A DNA stretch of 53,590 bases from Priapulus caudatus. Lineage: Eukaryota > Priapulida > Priapulimorpha > Priapulimorphida > Priapulidae. The DNA lies in the NCBI RefSeq assembly GCF_000485595.1, contig NW_014577130.1:397831-451420 (forward strand). The letters run 5' to 3'. Made by a program: the position numbers and the translations under genes. This document shows positions 10,501 to 18,704 of this stretch, piece after piece. Numbering within the stretch: the first letter of the stretch is position 1; the number at the start of each line of letters is the position of its first letter. Under the pieces are notes generated by a model that searched no databases, was not told the origin of the DNA, and saw only the letters and a program-made list of their open reading frames with translations.

Positions 10501-12859
10501 CTGCGGCAACGGCCGCTTCCCGACGCTGCGCTGCCGCCTGTTCCCGGACAAGGCCGCCGCGAACCCGGGCAACCGCTACGGCCACAACTTCCGTGGGGTC
10601 TACTGCGTCTGCGAGCGGCCGTACCCGGACCCGGACGACGCCGTCGACGACGAGATGATCCAGTGCGTCGTCTGCGAGGACTGGCACCACGGGCGCCACC
10701 TGGGGGAGGCGGTTGTGCCCGACGGCGGCGCGTTCGCCGAGATGGTGTGTGGCGCGTGCATGGACTGCTTCGCGTTCCTGCGCGCATACGCGTCGCGGTT
10801 TGCATGCGCGGACACAGACGATTCGGCGCCGGTGGACGTGGAGAGCCACGATACAACTGCGGCGGCGGCGACGGCAGAAGTGACAGCGGAGGCGGCGGCA
10901 GAGGCGGCCGTGGAGGCGGTGGCGGAAGCGGCGGTGGGGGTAGCTGCGGCGGAGAGCAAGAAAAACGAGAGGAAAACGATCGAAGGGCTTCGGGAAGAGG
11001 AGAAACCTCCCGCCGAAGCCGACGAGGGCCGTGATGCACACGAGTCGGATGTGGAGAGCCACGATACGGCGACGGCGGTGGCAGCGGGGGAAGCTGCGGA
11101 GGAGAGCGAGGGCAGGAAGACGACCGAAGGGCTTCGGGAAGAGGAGAAACCTCCCGGGGAAGCCGGCGATGAGAAATGTTGGCGCCCGGATTTGTCTAAA
11201 CCAGACGCGTGCTCGGTCGAAGCCGTAGGAGACGCGGGGCCCGACTCGGAGGCCTCTGCTACTCAAGTGAAATTCGAAGCATCTGCTACTCAAGTGAAAT
11301 TCGAAGCATCTGCAGCGACTGCTGGTGATGAAGGTTTGTCGGAGACAGCTGGAAAAACAGAGCAGCCTGCCGTAGAGACGAGTAGTACGGAAGTCCCTGC
11401 AGGTATTTCAAGTATAAAGCAATTTCGCATGCTGTGGCATCAATTTTCAACGATGAGTCATCCATAATCCAGCTTCATAATTTATTTTCTCTGAACAATT
11501 TTGCGTCACATCTTTACTGATGCCAATATATGCGCATGTGAATGTGCGTGTGTGTATGCATATGCACGTGTATGCATGCGTGAGTGTAATTATATCAATA
11601 TATATATATTATATATACACATTTTTATATTACGCATGGAACCTGGCTTAATCTGTGTGCTTGCTAGGACATGTTATTCCTTCAATTCATCAGGCACCTG
11701 CCGACTCAAGGCGCTGACTGAGGATAAAGTAGAGCCGCAGAGTGGCGCCACCTTTTGGCCGGAGGGCTGGCGAGAGAAACTGTGCCGGTGCGACTCATGC
11801 TGCCATCTATACGATGAGCTGGACGTCGCGTTCTTGCTTGACGAGGCAGACACGATAACGGAGTACGAGAGGCGAGGCAAGGGAGGCTCGAACGGCGCGT
11901 CTCAGTATGAGCAGGGCATGGCCGCACTCTCCAGCATGAACAGGATACAGCAGGTTGGTCACGTAACGAATCGAATGAGATGAGTTGACGATTGAATTGA
12001 TTTGAAATCGCCTCGTTTGCGATGCCGTTGGAGAGTTGCTCACATAATGCACACGTGCTCCTGGGCACTCAGCCAAATTTGGTAAAAAATAGTGTGAAAA
12101 TCCAGCCAGTCTTGATTTCAAACGTTTTCATATCTATTATGCAACCTATAGTAAAATACATAAAAATTAGCCAGTCATATAACCTATAGTAAAATACATA
12201 AAAATTAGCCAGTCATATTACCTATAGTAAATTACATAAAAATTTGCCAGTCATATAACCTATAGTAAAATACATAAAAATTAGCCACTCCTGTTCAGAG
12301 AATACCTGTCCCCAACTGGGGAACAAGCTGCTATTTCCAACACTGACTCGACTATAGCTATGGCTTTACTCACACTCTGGATCAAGTTGGTGCAATAATG
12401 TGTATCCTGTCTCACCAATCGCTGCCAATATCAGTATCCACAAGCACTGGGTAAATTGCTGTGCATAATCTTACCGTATTAAAATAACATAAAAAGTAAA
12501 ATTAATTAAATAAGTATTTAATTCAATAGTAATTTCATAAATGCACGCATAATGTCGGGTGGGAACGATTCGCGGGTGATTCCCTCTCTGCGTTAACATC
12601 CTCGAGCACCGAGTAAAGCTCCGCAGGCAATCCGAACAACATCGTTAAAATTCTTCGTTAAACGCGAGTTTATTTATCTCTGCAGGTTGAGATGATTCGC
12701 GGGTATGATGACATGAAGAGCGAGCTGACGGACTATCTCAAGCGATTCGCCGACACGGGAAAGGTCGTGCAGGCGGACGACATTCGTGCGTTCTTCGGAG
12801 AGATGCAGGGTCGCAAGCGTCAGAAGCTCGCATCTGGCATCACGCACTTCTGTAGGTGA
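1360..12859 (+). CDS. UBR7: UBR7-like UBR-box/PHD E3 ubiquitin ligase, whole gene
   Basis: Four coding exons: exon 1 at 1360-1525 or its duplicate 5420-5585, exon 2 at 10353-11402, exon 3 at 11694-11953, exon 4 at 12686-12859. Phases agree at each junction (1, 1, 0), giving about 549 residues. Order: acidic N-terminus with SMVDVLEEEQELEADA and AVLGGSD; zinc-binding UBR box (YACGTC to RNFRCDCGNGRF); PHD finger (YCVCERPYPDP to MVCGACMDC); long Ala/Glu-rich linker; conserved C-terminal domain (FWPEGWREKLCRC, SSMNRIQQ, ELTDYLKRFADTGKV). The family recognises substrates through the UBR box and, in mammals, acts as a nuclear PHD-type ligase on histone H2B; that role is inferred here. The usual PHD Trp-Phe-His reads Trp-His-His. 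Four exons is few compared with about eleven that I recall for the human gene. It ends about 5.8 kb before CENP-C on the same strand. Confidence 0.9.
1715..2154. mobile_element. Nested hAT-type MITE (CAGTGGCGTAG termini), copy A
   Basis: The element starts CAGTGCCGTAGCCAGG and ends CCAACTACGCCACTG, the inverted match. It is flanked by CCCCAAAA on the left and TCCAAAAA on the right, consistent with a decayed 8-base hAT target duplication. CAGTGGCGTAG is a widespread hAT terminus. It sits inside the CAGTGCTCG element and is shared by both duplicates, so it inserted before the duplication. Confidence 0.7.
2544..2635. repeat. Small hairpin repeat, copy A
   Basis: Inverted arms begin with ATGAGTCA and CTGCAATAATATTATA and return as TATAATAATATTATTGCAG then TGACTCAT. 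The loop is about 35 bases. The counterpart in copy B is at 6654-6750. Confidence 0.6.
3424..4259. other. No gene seen; spacer between the two duplicates
   Basis: AT-rich sequence with no convincing coding frame. A 15-base-arm hairpin (GTCACAGACTCACAG with near-perfect complement) lies at about 3628-3667. AAATGGCTCTGGT appears twice near 4194 and 4230, next to the truncation point of the downstream reverse transcriptase. Confidence 0.5.
4260..4822 (-). mobile_element. Non-LTR reverse transcriptase fragment, fingers and palm (copy B)
   Basis: The minus strand reads GPDGIPIMALK, WRTANVASIFKKGD, NYRPI, CKILEHIISHHMRQHL, ILTDLNHGFRSGFSCESQLL and AVLDFSKAFDTVPH. The last contains the first catalytic Asp of the reverse transcriptase palm. 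Order and spacing fit CR1/Jockey-type elements. It breaks at the S-x-P-G block, about where SGVPQG should be, followed by unrelated DNA, and a frameshift separates NYRPI from CKILEH. The FADD catalytic box and everything after it are missing. Confidence 0.85.
5354..5360 (+). promoter_or_regulatory. TATA box of UBR7 exon 1, copy B
   Basis: TATATAA is 60 bases upstream of the ATG at 5420, in the same context as copy A. This is the exon 1 copy nearest to exon 2. Confidence 0.5.
5420..5585 (+). CDS. UBR7: UBR7 exon 1, copy B
   Basis: Same peptide as copy A, with an identical GTATGG donor and phase 1 exit. From here the intron to exon 2 is about 4.8 kb rather than 8.8 kb. As the nearer copy with an intact TATA box it is the simpler candidate for the used first exon, but the sequence cannot tell which is transcribed. 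Confidence 0.85.
5776..6215. mobile_element. Nested hAT-type MITE (CAGTGGCGTAG termini), copy B
   Basis: Starts CAGTGGCGTAGCCAGG and ends CCAACTATGCCACTG. CCCAAAA directly precedes and follows the element (5769-5775 and 6216-6222), consistent with a slightly decayed hAT 8-base target duplication. Confidence 0.75.
6654..6750. repeat. Small hairpin repeat, copy B
   Basis: Counterpart of 2544-2635, with the same TGCAATAATATTATA arms and several single-base indels relative to copy A. Confidence 0.5.
7055..9030. mobile_element. Extra segment present only in duplication copy B
   Basis: It starts AGCTCATCTGACATAGTCAG with a small hairpin (CATCTGACATAGTCAGATG), followed by GTCCGTCCGTCC runs and CAACAGTTGGGCACAAATTC. 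That opening resembles the GTCCGTCC dispersed family at 26505 and 30925. The rest includes a purine-rich stretch (8400-8690) and no supported gene. Copy A joins the flanks directly, so it looks like an insertion into copy B, although a deletion in copy A is not excluded. A clean right terminus was not identified. Confidence 0.5.
9563..10050. other. No gene seen; UBR7 intron 1 remainder
   Basis: AT-rich intronic DNA. ATCCCCGAACGAGATAC at about 9637 resembles the stem of the repeat that begins at 18003. Confidence 0.4.
10051..10380 (+). repeat. Triplicated 3' splice site region of UBR7 exon 2
   Basis: Three copies begin at 10051, 10159 and 10284 with ACACGTTCACGATAGCAC (third: ACACGTTCCCGATAGCAC). 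Each runs through a TTTTCCTC tract, an AG (10131-10132, 10234-10235, 10351-10352) and an exon start resembling CCTACGTGAAGCGGCAGGC. Copy 1 reads AYVKWQAYVCAR in the exon phase, close to the true AYVKRQALYACG. Copy 2 hits a stop immediately (CTTAGG). Only the third continues into the UBR box. Confidence 0.8.
10353..11402 (+). CDS. UBR7: UBR7 exon 2: UBR box, PHD finger, acidic linker
   Basis: The acceptor CACGCAG precedes AYVKRQALYACGTC. The UBR box has its Cys/His set through ICLACSLECHDGHDLYELY and RNFRCDCGNGRF. The PHD finger follows (YCVCERPYPDP, MIQCVVCEDWHHGRHLG, MVCGACMDC). After it comes a low-complexity Ala/Glu linker containing an internal duplication: VESHDT and GLREEEKPP each occur twice about 200 bases apart, and ASATQVKFE occurs twice in tandem. 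The exon ends GTC CCT GCA G at GTATTT (phase 1). It is very GC-rich, unlike the flanking AT-rich introns. Confidence 0.92.
11694..11953 (+). CDS. UBR7: UBR7 exon 3: conserved C-terminal domain, first part
   Basis: The acceptor is TTCATCAG. Translation GTCRLKALTEDKVEPQSG, then FWPEGWREKLCRCDSCC, ELDVAFLLDEADTITEYE, then MAALSSMNRIQQ. It matches the remembered UBR7 C-terminal region (WP-x-x-WR-x-KLC-x-C, SSMNRVQQ). It exits in phase 0 at GTTGGT. Confidence 0.92.
12143..12293. repeat. 38-bp tandem repeat, four units, UBR7 intron 3
   Basis: Four nearly identical copies of a unit starting AACCTATAGTAAAATACAT and ending TTAGCCAGTCATAT. Few differences, so the expansion is recent. Confidence 0.85.
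12686..12859 (+). CDS. UBR7: UBR7 exon 4: C-terminus and stop
   Basis: The acceptor CTCTGCAG is followed by VEMIRGYDDMKSELTDYL, KRFADTGKVVQADDIRAFF, then KRQKLASGITHFCR and TGA. It aligns with the family C-terminus (ELKDYLKRFAD, FF-x-x-F/M) and ends close to the expected HxFC-type tail. Phase 0 entry agrees with exon 3. Confidence 0.92.
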   Translation, partial: VEMIRGYDDMKSELTDYLKRFADTGKVVQADDIRAFFGEMQGRKRQKLASGITHFCR

Positions 12860-14660
12860 ACTCGCGATCGCCGCAACCGTCTACGCGCGACACGCGAATT
12901 AAATCGCTGCGGATGGCACGTGAACGCGTGGTGGTCGATGTATTGTGTGCACGCGTCTAGTCGTTCGTGTCGTTAATGCTTTTCGTCAGATGCTTAACCT
13001 TGAGCAGGGTGCTTAGCGTGGGAGGTCACGTTCCCATCGCACGAGCTCAGACTAAACAATTTGCTAAGCACAAACTGAGACTCATGCAGGTTACAGGTTA
13101 AATGCCATGGCTCAGATTAGCCACAGGCTAAATGTTTTAATGAGTAATATTTTATATCTGCAACTGATTTCCAGGTGAACTGGCCTGCTTTCCCTCCTGC
13201 ACTATCTTTGTTCTAGAATCAAGAATTTTGCAGTAGTCTCAGCCGGAATGGGTAAACATGAATGAGATGAGGTTGTATTCATTTCAGAGTTGGTTGCATT
13301 ATTTAAGAAATTGTCGATTAAATGGTCGTAATTCGTGTTGTTGTACGTTGAGATTATTTATTTGTCAACAATACAGATCCATTCCATTTACGATTGTGAT
13401 TGTGAGATCCAAAAATTCCAAAGATACATTAAACGAGTAATGTAACACTTAACAACAGTGGGCAGTGGAAGGGCATGACAATTGAGAATGTGCCCAATCT
13501 GCATTAGGCATGTCTCCTAGCTAGCATTTTTTGCACTTATGTGTGTGGGACAGTCACTGTGACTCACAGTAAAAAAAAACTTTTTAAATTAAATTTTATG
13601 TCTTTATGTTATATTTGTTTTTGGTCACGGAATGTATACTATTTCTGTGGTTGAATGAAAGTTATTGCTAGTGCACTTCACAGACTGCTCAAGTGGTTGT
13701 TTGTGTACAGCGCTGTATCTGTAGCCACTTCGTTGTTGGCATCAGATATGTGTTTTTAGAGTTAGTATAAGATCTGTAATGAATCTATCATGTTCGTGTT
13801 GTGTTCGTATGTATGACACTATATTAATATCTTCATTGTTCATGGTTCAATCCATAAATTATTTACCTTGACAGTTTCAGCTGTCGTTCTGACAGCCATC
13901 AACATCTCACAGTTTTCGGATCACTCAAAGATGACACTATAGTCTGGAATCTTGGTCAGCAAGGCTGATTGGGGCAAGACCTGTGCTTTGTGGTATCTAC
14001 AGTACATACACTACATAATTTAATGTTATTGCGTTTTATGGCCAACAGTGTATCTTTGTATTTTTGTGGTGTATAATATAATTAAAGTGACTACTGAACA
14101 TTTTTTGTTAAATTTTAGTTCAAATTTCCACATTGATACACACCACAGATAATTAAGTTATAATATTTGGTTTTTGGCAGATAAAAAATGAGGAACACAT
14201 TTTACAACATTGCGTACTGTAAAAGCCTGCACTTTTTGTGTAATTGAACAGAATTAGGTCAAACGTTAATGTCCTCAGCAGGTTTAATTTTTGTGAGTGG
14301 TGCAATCTATTCAACAATGTCTAATTTAAATTTCCAGACATCCAACCAACTCCATTTTTATGTACCATCTCTGGGTAACGCAGTGAAAGTGTCAGTACTT
14401 GCCAAGTAGAATCACTGGTTCTAGTACGTGAATGATCATGAAGGAGTAGGCGAAGTCCTCTGTCTCTTCCTATCTACTTGGTCTACCTTCTTTACTTCTG
14501 CCACACTCTGTCGTACCATCTGCCCTCTTCTACTTCCTTATCCTCTGCTATTTCTTCCCTTCGACCAACTCCTCTCTACCGTCTCCCTCTTCTCTACATC
14601 CTTAATTAGCCTCTTCTGCCTCATCCCCTTCTGACATATCTTCTTTAAAACTATATTCTC
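12860..14660. other. No gene seen; 3' flank of UBR7
   Basis: AT-rich, presumably including the UBR7 3' UTR. No AATAAA is close to the stop; only ATTAAA variants near 13427 and 13586. A pyrimidine-rich (CT) stretch starts about 14455. Confidence 0.4.
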
Positions 14661-14670
14661 CCATACTACT

Positions 14671-14935
14671 GCTGAGAGGGTCTATGTCCCCCAGGGTACT
14701 GCCGGAACGTACTCTGGGTACGGTCCGGTATACTGGAACGTACCCTGGTACTATCTAATATGCCGGACCGTACCTCGTCTACTCCACTAACGAGTCTAGG
14801 GAGTCGCCTACTCCTTAACCCTAACCCTAACCCTAACCCTAACCATATCAGATAGTTATCAGGGTACGTTCCGGTATACCAGACCGTACCCAGGGTACGT
14901 TCTGGCAGTACCCTGGGGGACATAGACCCTATAAG
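14671..14935. repeat. Foldback element with interstitial telomeric repeats
   Basis: Arms of about 80 bases: AGGGTCTATGTCCCCCAGGG at 14677 returns inverted and ends at 14930. CCATACTACT flanks it on both sides (14661-14670 and 14936-14945), as a 10-base target duplication would. The loop carries (TAACCC)n. No coding frame. Confidence 0.75.
14816..14844. repeat. Interstitial telomeric repeat (TAACCC) about 4.8 units
   Basis: Consecutive TAACCC units in the loop of the foldback element. This is the common animal telomere repeat (TTAGGG on the other strand). Confidence 0.9.
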
Positions 14936-15156
14936 CCATACTACTATTCTACCTTATCCCCTTCTCTGCTACCCCTCGCTTCTCTCCTGTCCTCCATCTA
15001 CTTCTGTTCTACCCCACCCACGTACTGCCTGTCCCTCTTCTAGCTTGTCCACCTTCTGTTCCTCCTCAACCCCATCCTACTCTTCGATCTTCTACCCCTC
15101 CTCAGCATCCTAATCTATCTTCTCCACTGTCTCACCGTCCAGTAGATTACAGTTCT

Positions 15157-15313
15157 TTAGTCCTACGGGTCGTTGGTCCTACGGGTCGTTGGTCCTACGG
15201 GTCGCTGGTCCTACGGGTCGTTGGTCCTACGGGTCGCTGGTCATACGGGTCGTTGGTCCTACGGGTCGCTGGTCCTACGGGTCGTTGGTCCTACGGGTCG
15301 TTGGTCCTACGGT
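15157..15313. repeat. 16-bp minisatellite GGTCCTACGGGTCGTT
   Basis: About nine tandem units alternating GTCGTT and GTCGCT variants, just upstream of the first assembly gap. Confidence 0.9.
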
Positions 15314-15333
15314 GCACGCAGGCACACGTAATT

Positions 15334-15343
15334 NNNNNNNNNN
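15334..15343. other. Assembly gap (10 N)
   Basis: Ten N bases. The 15351 flank (TTTATTGGGACCCATGTTC and neighbours) is a repeat also found at about 49220 (inverted) and 51720. Confidence 1.
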
Positions 15344-16165
15344 ATATTGATGTAATATTATATTTATATTTATGTAAATGACATTGGTTTTATTGGGACC
15401 CATGTTCTCTATCCTTGAACCGACCTAACCCGACCAAGCTGTGTGACTAACGTCTGACACCGCCTGACATCCATCCATTGAAAAATCTTGTAGCTGTACA
15501 AAAACTACCGAACAATTACGTATATCTCAAATAAAATGATCATCTAAGCATTTTTGCCTTGCTTTGTATCAAGTATAACCTTCACCTTATAGTATTCCAG
15601 CGTTGTTATTAAAACTAATTCCTCAGTTTGCTGTCATAGTGTAAATTTCAAGAGCCGAACCGAAATTTCAACTAACCGCCAACCGCCATGTTTGCAATGC
15701 GCATGCTTTTCGAACGTCATGCGGAAAACCCGAAGCGACATAACATACCATAGCGTTGCAACTTGCGTTAGCGCGAGCATAAATAAGCATCATATACTCG
15801 TATATATATAAATATTAAAACATTGAAAACCAGGAAACGTCAATCTACAACAACTTAATAATTATCGTTGCAAAGATATGTACTTGCGTTGTATTTAGGC
15901 CTACGCACTGTGAAAATCAGGTCCATTGCCGATTTTAGTTGCAATGAACATGGCAGACATGGCGGCTGTCTGGTTGTTTTGATCCAATTCATCGCAGAAA
16001 AACGGCATAACTCAATAAATAAGTAGCGCCCAGTAGCGCCCAGTTACCGCGAGCAAGCCAGAGGTTTATAGATTTGTTTGAGCTATTACATGTGACACTA
16101 GCTGTGTCGATGGTTGGATACCGAGCCAACTACAAGGAATTGTGGGCAAGAATTTGAAACGGTAT
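15344..16165. other. No gene seen
   Basis: AT-rich repeat-derived sequence, beginning with the dispersed TTTATTGGGACCCATGTTC repeat. No supported frame. Confidence 0.4.
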
Positions 16166-16238
16166 TCTAACCCTAGCAATACCGTTTCTTGGAGCTAGGT
16201 TAGGCCTAGCTCCAAGAAACGGTCTTGCTAGGGTTAGA
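16166..16238. repeat. 33-bp-arm hairpin ending in telomere-like TAACCCTAG
   Basis: The left arm TCTAACCCTAGCAATACCG... continues to GGAGCTAG and returns almost perfectly as CCTAGCTCC...TTGCTAGGGTTAGA. One arm of the same sequence recurs alone at about 49135-49172. Confidence 0.85.
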
Positions 16239-16243
16239 ACACA

Positions 16244-18002
16244 GGCACTTGAAGCGTTTCAATAAAATATAATGCTAACTAAATACGAAATCTATTTACT
16301 ACCAAATTCTTAATGTTTCTATAGGGTACTCTCTTTCACCTATTATTGCCGACAGTTTCCTGTAAATTCCGTCCAAATCCTACGTGCAACCACATACGCT
16401 GCCAACCGGCATTGCTGCTGCGGCTCTACTGTTGCACGCTTACACTAATAATACTAATAGTAATATATATAGCAGGTAGGAAAAAAATTAGCACGTAAGA
16501 AAGCGTGATCGCAAAATTCGCTTGACGCTCGCTTGATTTCACACTTTCACAGCACGAATACATACAGGCACTTGAAGTGTTTCAATAAAATATAATGCTA
16601 ACTAAATACGAAATCTATTTACTACCAAATTCTTAATGTTTCTATACTCTCTTTCACCTATTATTGCCGACCGTTTCCTGTAAATTCTGTCCAAATCCTA
16701 CGTGCAACCATATACGCTGCAGCCGCCATTGCTCTCGCGGCTCCACTGTTGCACGCCTACACTAATACAGGGGTAGAAATAAGGACAATATGCAAGTTAG
16801 CCCGAAGGGCTAGTAAGGTAAGGTTTGTACTAGCCCTTCTGGTTTTCAACTAGTCCTTAAAAGCATGATGTCGATAATGGTTGCGCGGGAAAATTGTAGA
16901 TCTCACGAATGCTCCGAGATGCTTTCTGAGGGTATTGTGGACTGAATTTGAATGCTCACAAACTGCAATTAAATTCCCATTAATCATACACTGATATATC
17001 CGAAAACGGGCTGAATTACGAAATCTGGTCTGGAATTGTTTACTTGCCCGACGGGCAAGCCAGCCTGGCCTTTAACTAGCCCTTCCAAACAATTACTAGT
17101 CCCGGGCTAGCGGGCTACCGGCTAATTCGACCCCTGTAATATATATAGCAGGTAGGAAAGCGTGATCGCAAAATTCGTTCGACGCTCGCTGGATTTCACA
17201 CTTTCACAGCACGAATACACATCCAACAGCTTCCATCTTTGTTTCTATGTCAAGAACAGTGTTCACTTGTTATAAAAACATACTGTCTCTGTTCGTAACC
17301 GAGCTGTGTCACGCGAAATCACACAAAGACTGACGAAATTCTCGCATTCGCGAACCTTCCACGGTAATCTAAATGGCTGTCAGAATCAGGGCTATATAGA
17401 CTGGGACTCGCTCCCACCTCGATTACCCATCAAGTGACTAAGCTAAGCCGAGAGGTGTGAGCGAGTGCCAGTCTATGGACTATAGGCGGCGCACTGCTTT
17501 CCAACTCTCGTACGAGCCTCACCATTGGAACGTTGCAGCGTTGCGGCGCAAGAATGAGGTCACGAAGAGCGCCGGTAGGTGTTTCCTGATTCTGACAGCC
17601 ATTTACATTACTGTGGAAGGTTCGCGAACGCGAGATATTCGTCAGTCTTTGTGTGATTTCGTGTGACACAGCTCGGTTACGAACAGAGACAATATGTTTT
17701 TATAACAAGTAAACACTGTTCTTGACATAGAAACAAAGATGGAAGCTGTTGGATGTGTATTCGTGCTGTGAAAGTGTGAAATCCAGCGAGCGTCGAGCAA
17801 ATTTTGCGATCACGCTTTCCTACCTGCTATATATATTAGTGTAAGCGTGCAACAGTGGAGCCGCGAGAGCAATGGTGGCTGCAGCGTATATGGTTGCACG
17901 TAGGATTTGGACGGAATTTACAGGAAACTGTCGGCAATAATAGGTGAAAGAGAGTATAGAAACATTAAGAATTTGGTAGTAAATAGGTTTCGTATTTAGT
18001 TG
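16244..18002. repeat. Large palindromic element with 400-base-class arms
   Basis: The left arm (partly duplicated: 16244-16560 and again from 16563) runs to about 17390. The right arm runs from about 17580 to 18002 as its reverse complement, for example GCTGTCAGAATCAGG against CTGATTCTGACAGC, and CACGAATACACATCC against GGATGTGTATTCGTG. The centre holds a smaller inverted repeat around AGACTGGGACTCGCTCCC. No transposase frame is present. The right arm is cut by the next element at 18003. Confidence 0.85.
16768..17136. mobile_element. hAT-type MITE inserted into one arm of the palindrome
   Basis: Starts CAGGGGTAGAAAT and ends ATTCGACCCCTG; TAATA flanks both sides (16763-16767 and 17137-17141). 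The opposite palindrome arm (about 17835) keeps the uninterrupted sequence, an internal empty site, which fixes both boundaries. CAGGGGTxGAAAT is a typical hAT terminus, although a 5-base duplication is short for hAT. Confidence 0.8.
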
Positions 18003-18585
18003 TATCCCCCGAACGAGTTCGGGGGGATACTATGGATTTGGCCTCGTCGCGCCGCCGCCGCCGCCGCAGAGATTTCCTTGTGAGCGCTCTACCGGCTGCA
18101 GTTCTTCTCAGATCATCTTCAAATTGCTACTGCCTAGAAAAACTCATGCGAAGTAAACACTTCCATGCAACCAATTAACCTTTGACAAAAGTTATGTTAT
18201 GGGCAGGGAAACACTATTGTCACGTGGTATATAGCAGCTACGTGGAATAAGCGTATCCTCTCAATTTTACACGTTACACATCGGAGCTCCGCTTTTAAGC
18301 AGGTGTCCCTAAATCTGAATATTTATAAAAATGTGTGAAATTGGCGATAATTTTTAGGTGTAACGGCCAATCACTCGCCACATCTCAGATTGTTTCACAT
18401 CTCAAACATTTATTTTTCACATAAAAAATTACACATATAATTATCAAGAGTATATAATGGGAGTTCTCCCATATATACTCTTCGTTTCTATAATGTACGT
18501 CGATGGTTGCTCAATTAAAACTGACTTCTTCTCACTCGCTCATTTGTGTCCTTTTTTTGTGGTGAGCTGCAGTGTCATTGACACT
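18003..18585. mobile_element. Repeat starting with a GTATCCCCC/GGGGGATAC hairpin
   Basis: It begins GTATCCCCCGAACGAG with a hairpin partner TTCGGGGGGATAC, then a (GCC)n run. Further in (about 18445-18485) it contains the AGAGTATATAATGGGAG / CTCCCATATATACTCTT hairpin and ends near GGTGAGCTGCAGTG, both shared with the element at 30925-31898. So two element types may be joined here. No coding frame. Confidence 0.55.
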
Positions 18586-18657
18586 CATTATTTACACAGA
18601 TCTAAATTCTAAGTGAACTCATGATCTCATTTTGCGGTTTCTTTCTTCCAGAGTTCC

Positions 18658-18704
18658 ATGGAAGAATCTTCGAATAATCCATCTCAGAACACCTACATTG
18701 GAAG
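18658..18704 (+). CDS. CENPC: CENP-C exon 1, start codon
   Basis: The sequence before the ATG has a good acceptor (CTTTCTTCCAG at 18641-18651), so a non-coding leader exon is probably spliced in. ATG gives MEESSNNPSQNTYIGR and leaves in phase 2 at GTAAAA. The frame runs straight into the Mif2-type motif of exon 2. Confidence 0.7.

Noticed and set aside
10329-11039. Long Arg/Pro-rich and Ala-rich frames on both strands over UBR7 exon 2
   Set aside because: Shadow frames of a very GC-rich exon. The plus-strand UBR box and PHD reading is the only one with recognisable conserved motifs.
14816-14844. Chromosome end or telomere
   Set aside because: Fewer than five TAACCC units, enclosed in a foldback with ordinary sequence on both sides.
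17430-17669. Overlapping frames on both strands near 17.5 kb
   Set aside because: They arise from the palindrome centre and its symmetric arms; no conserved protein motif.
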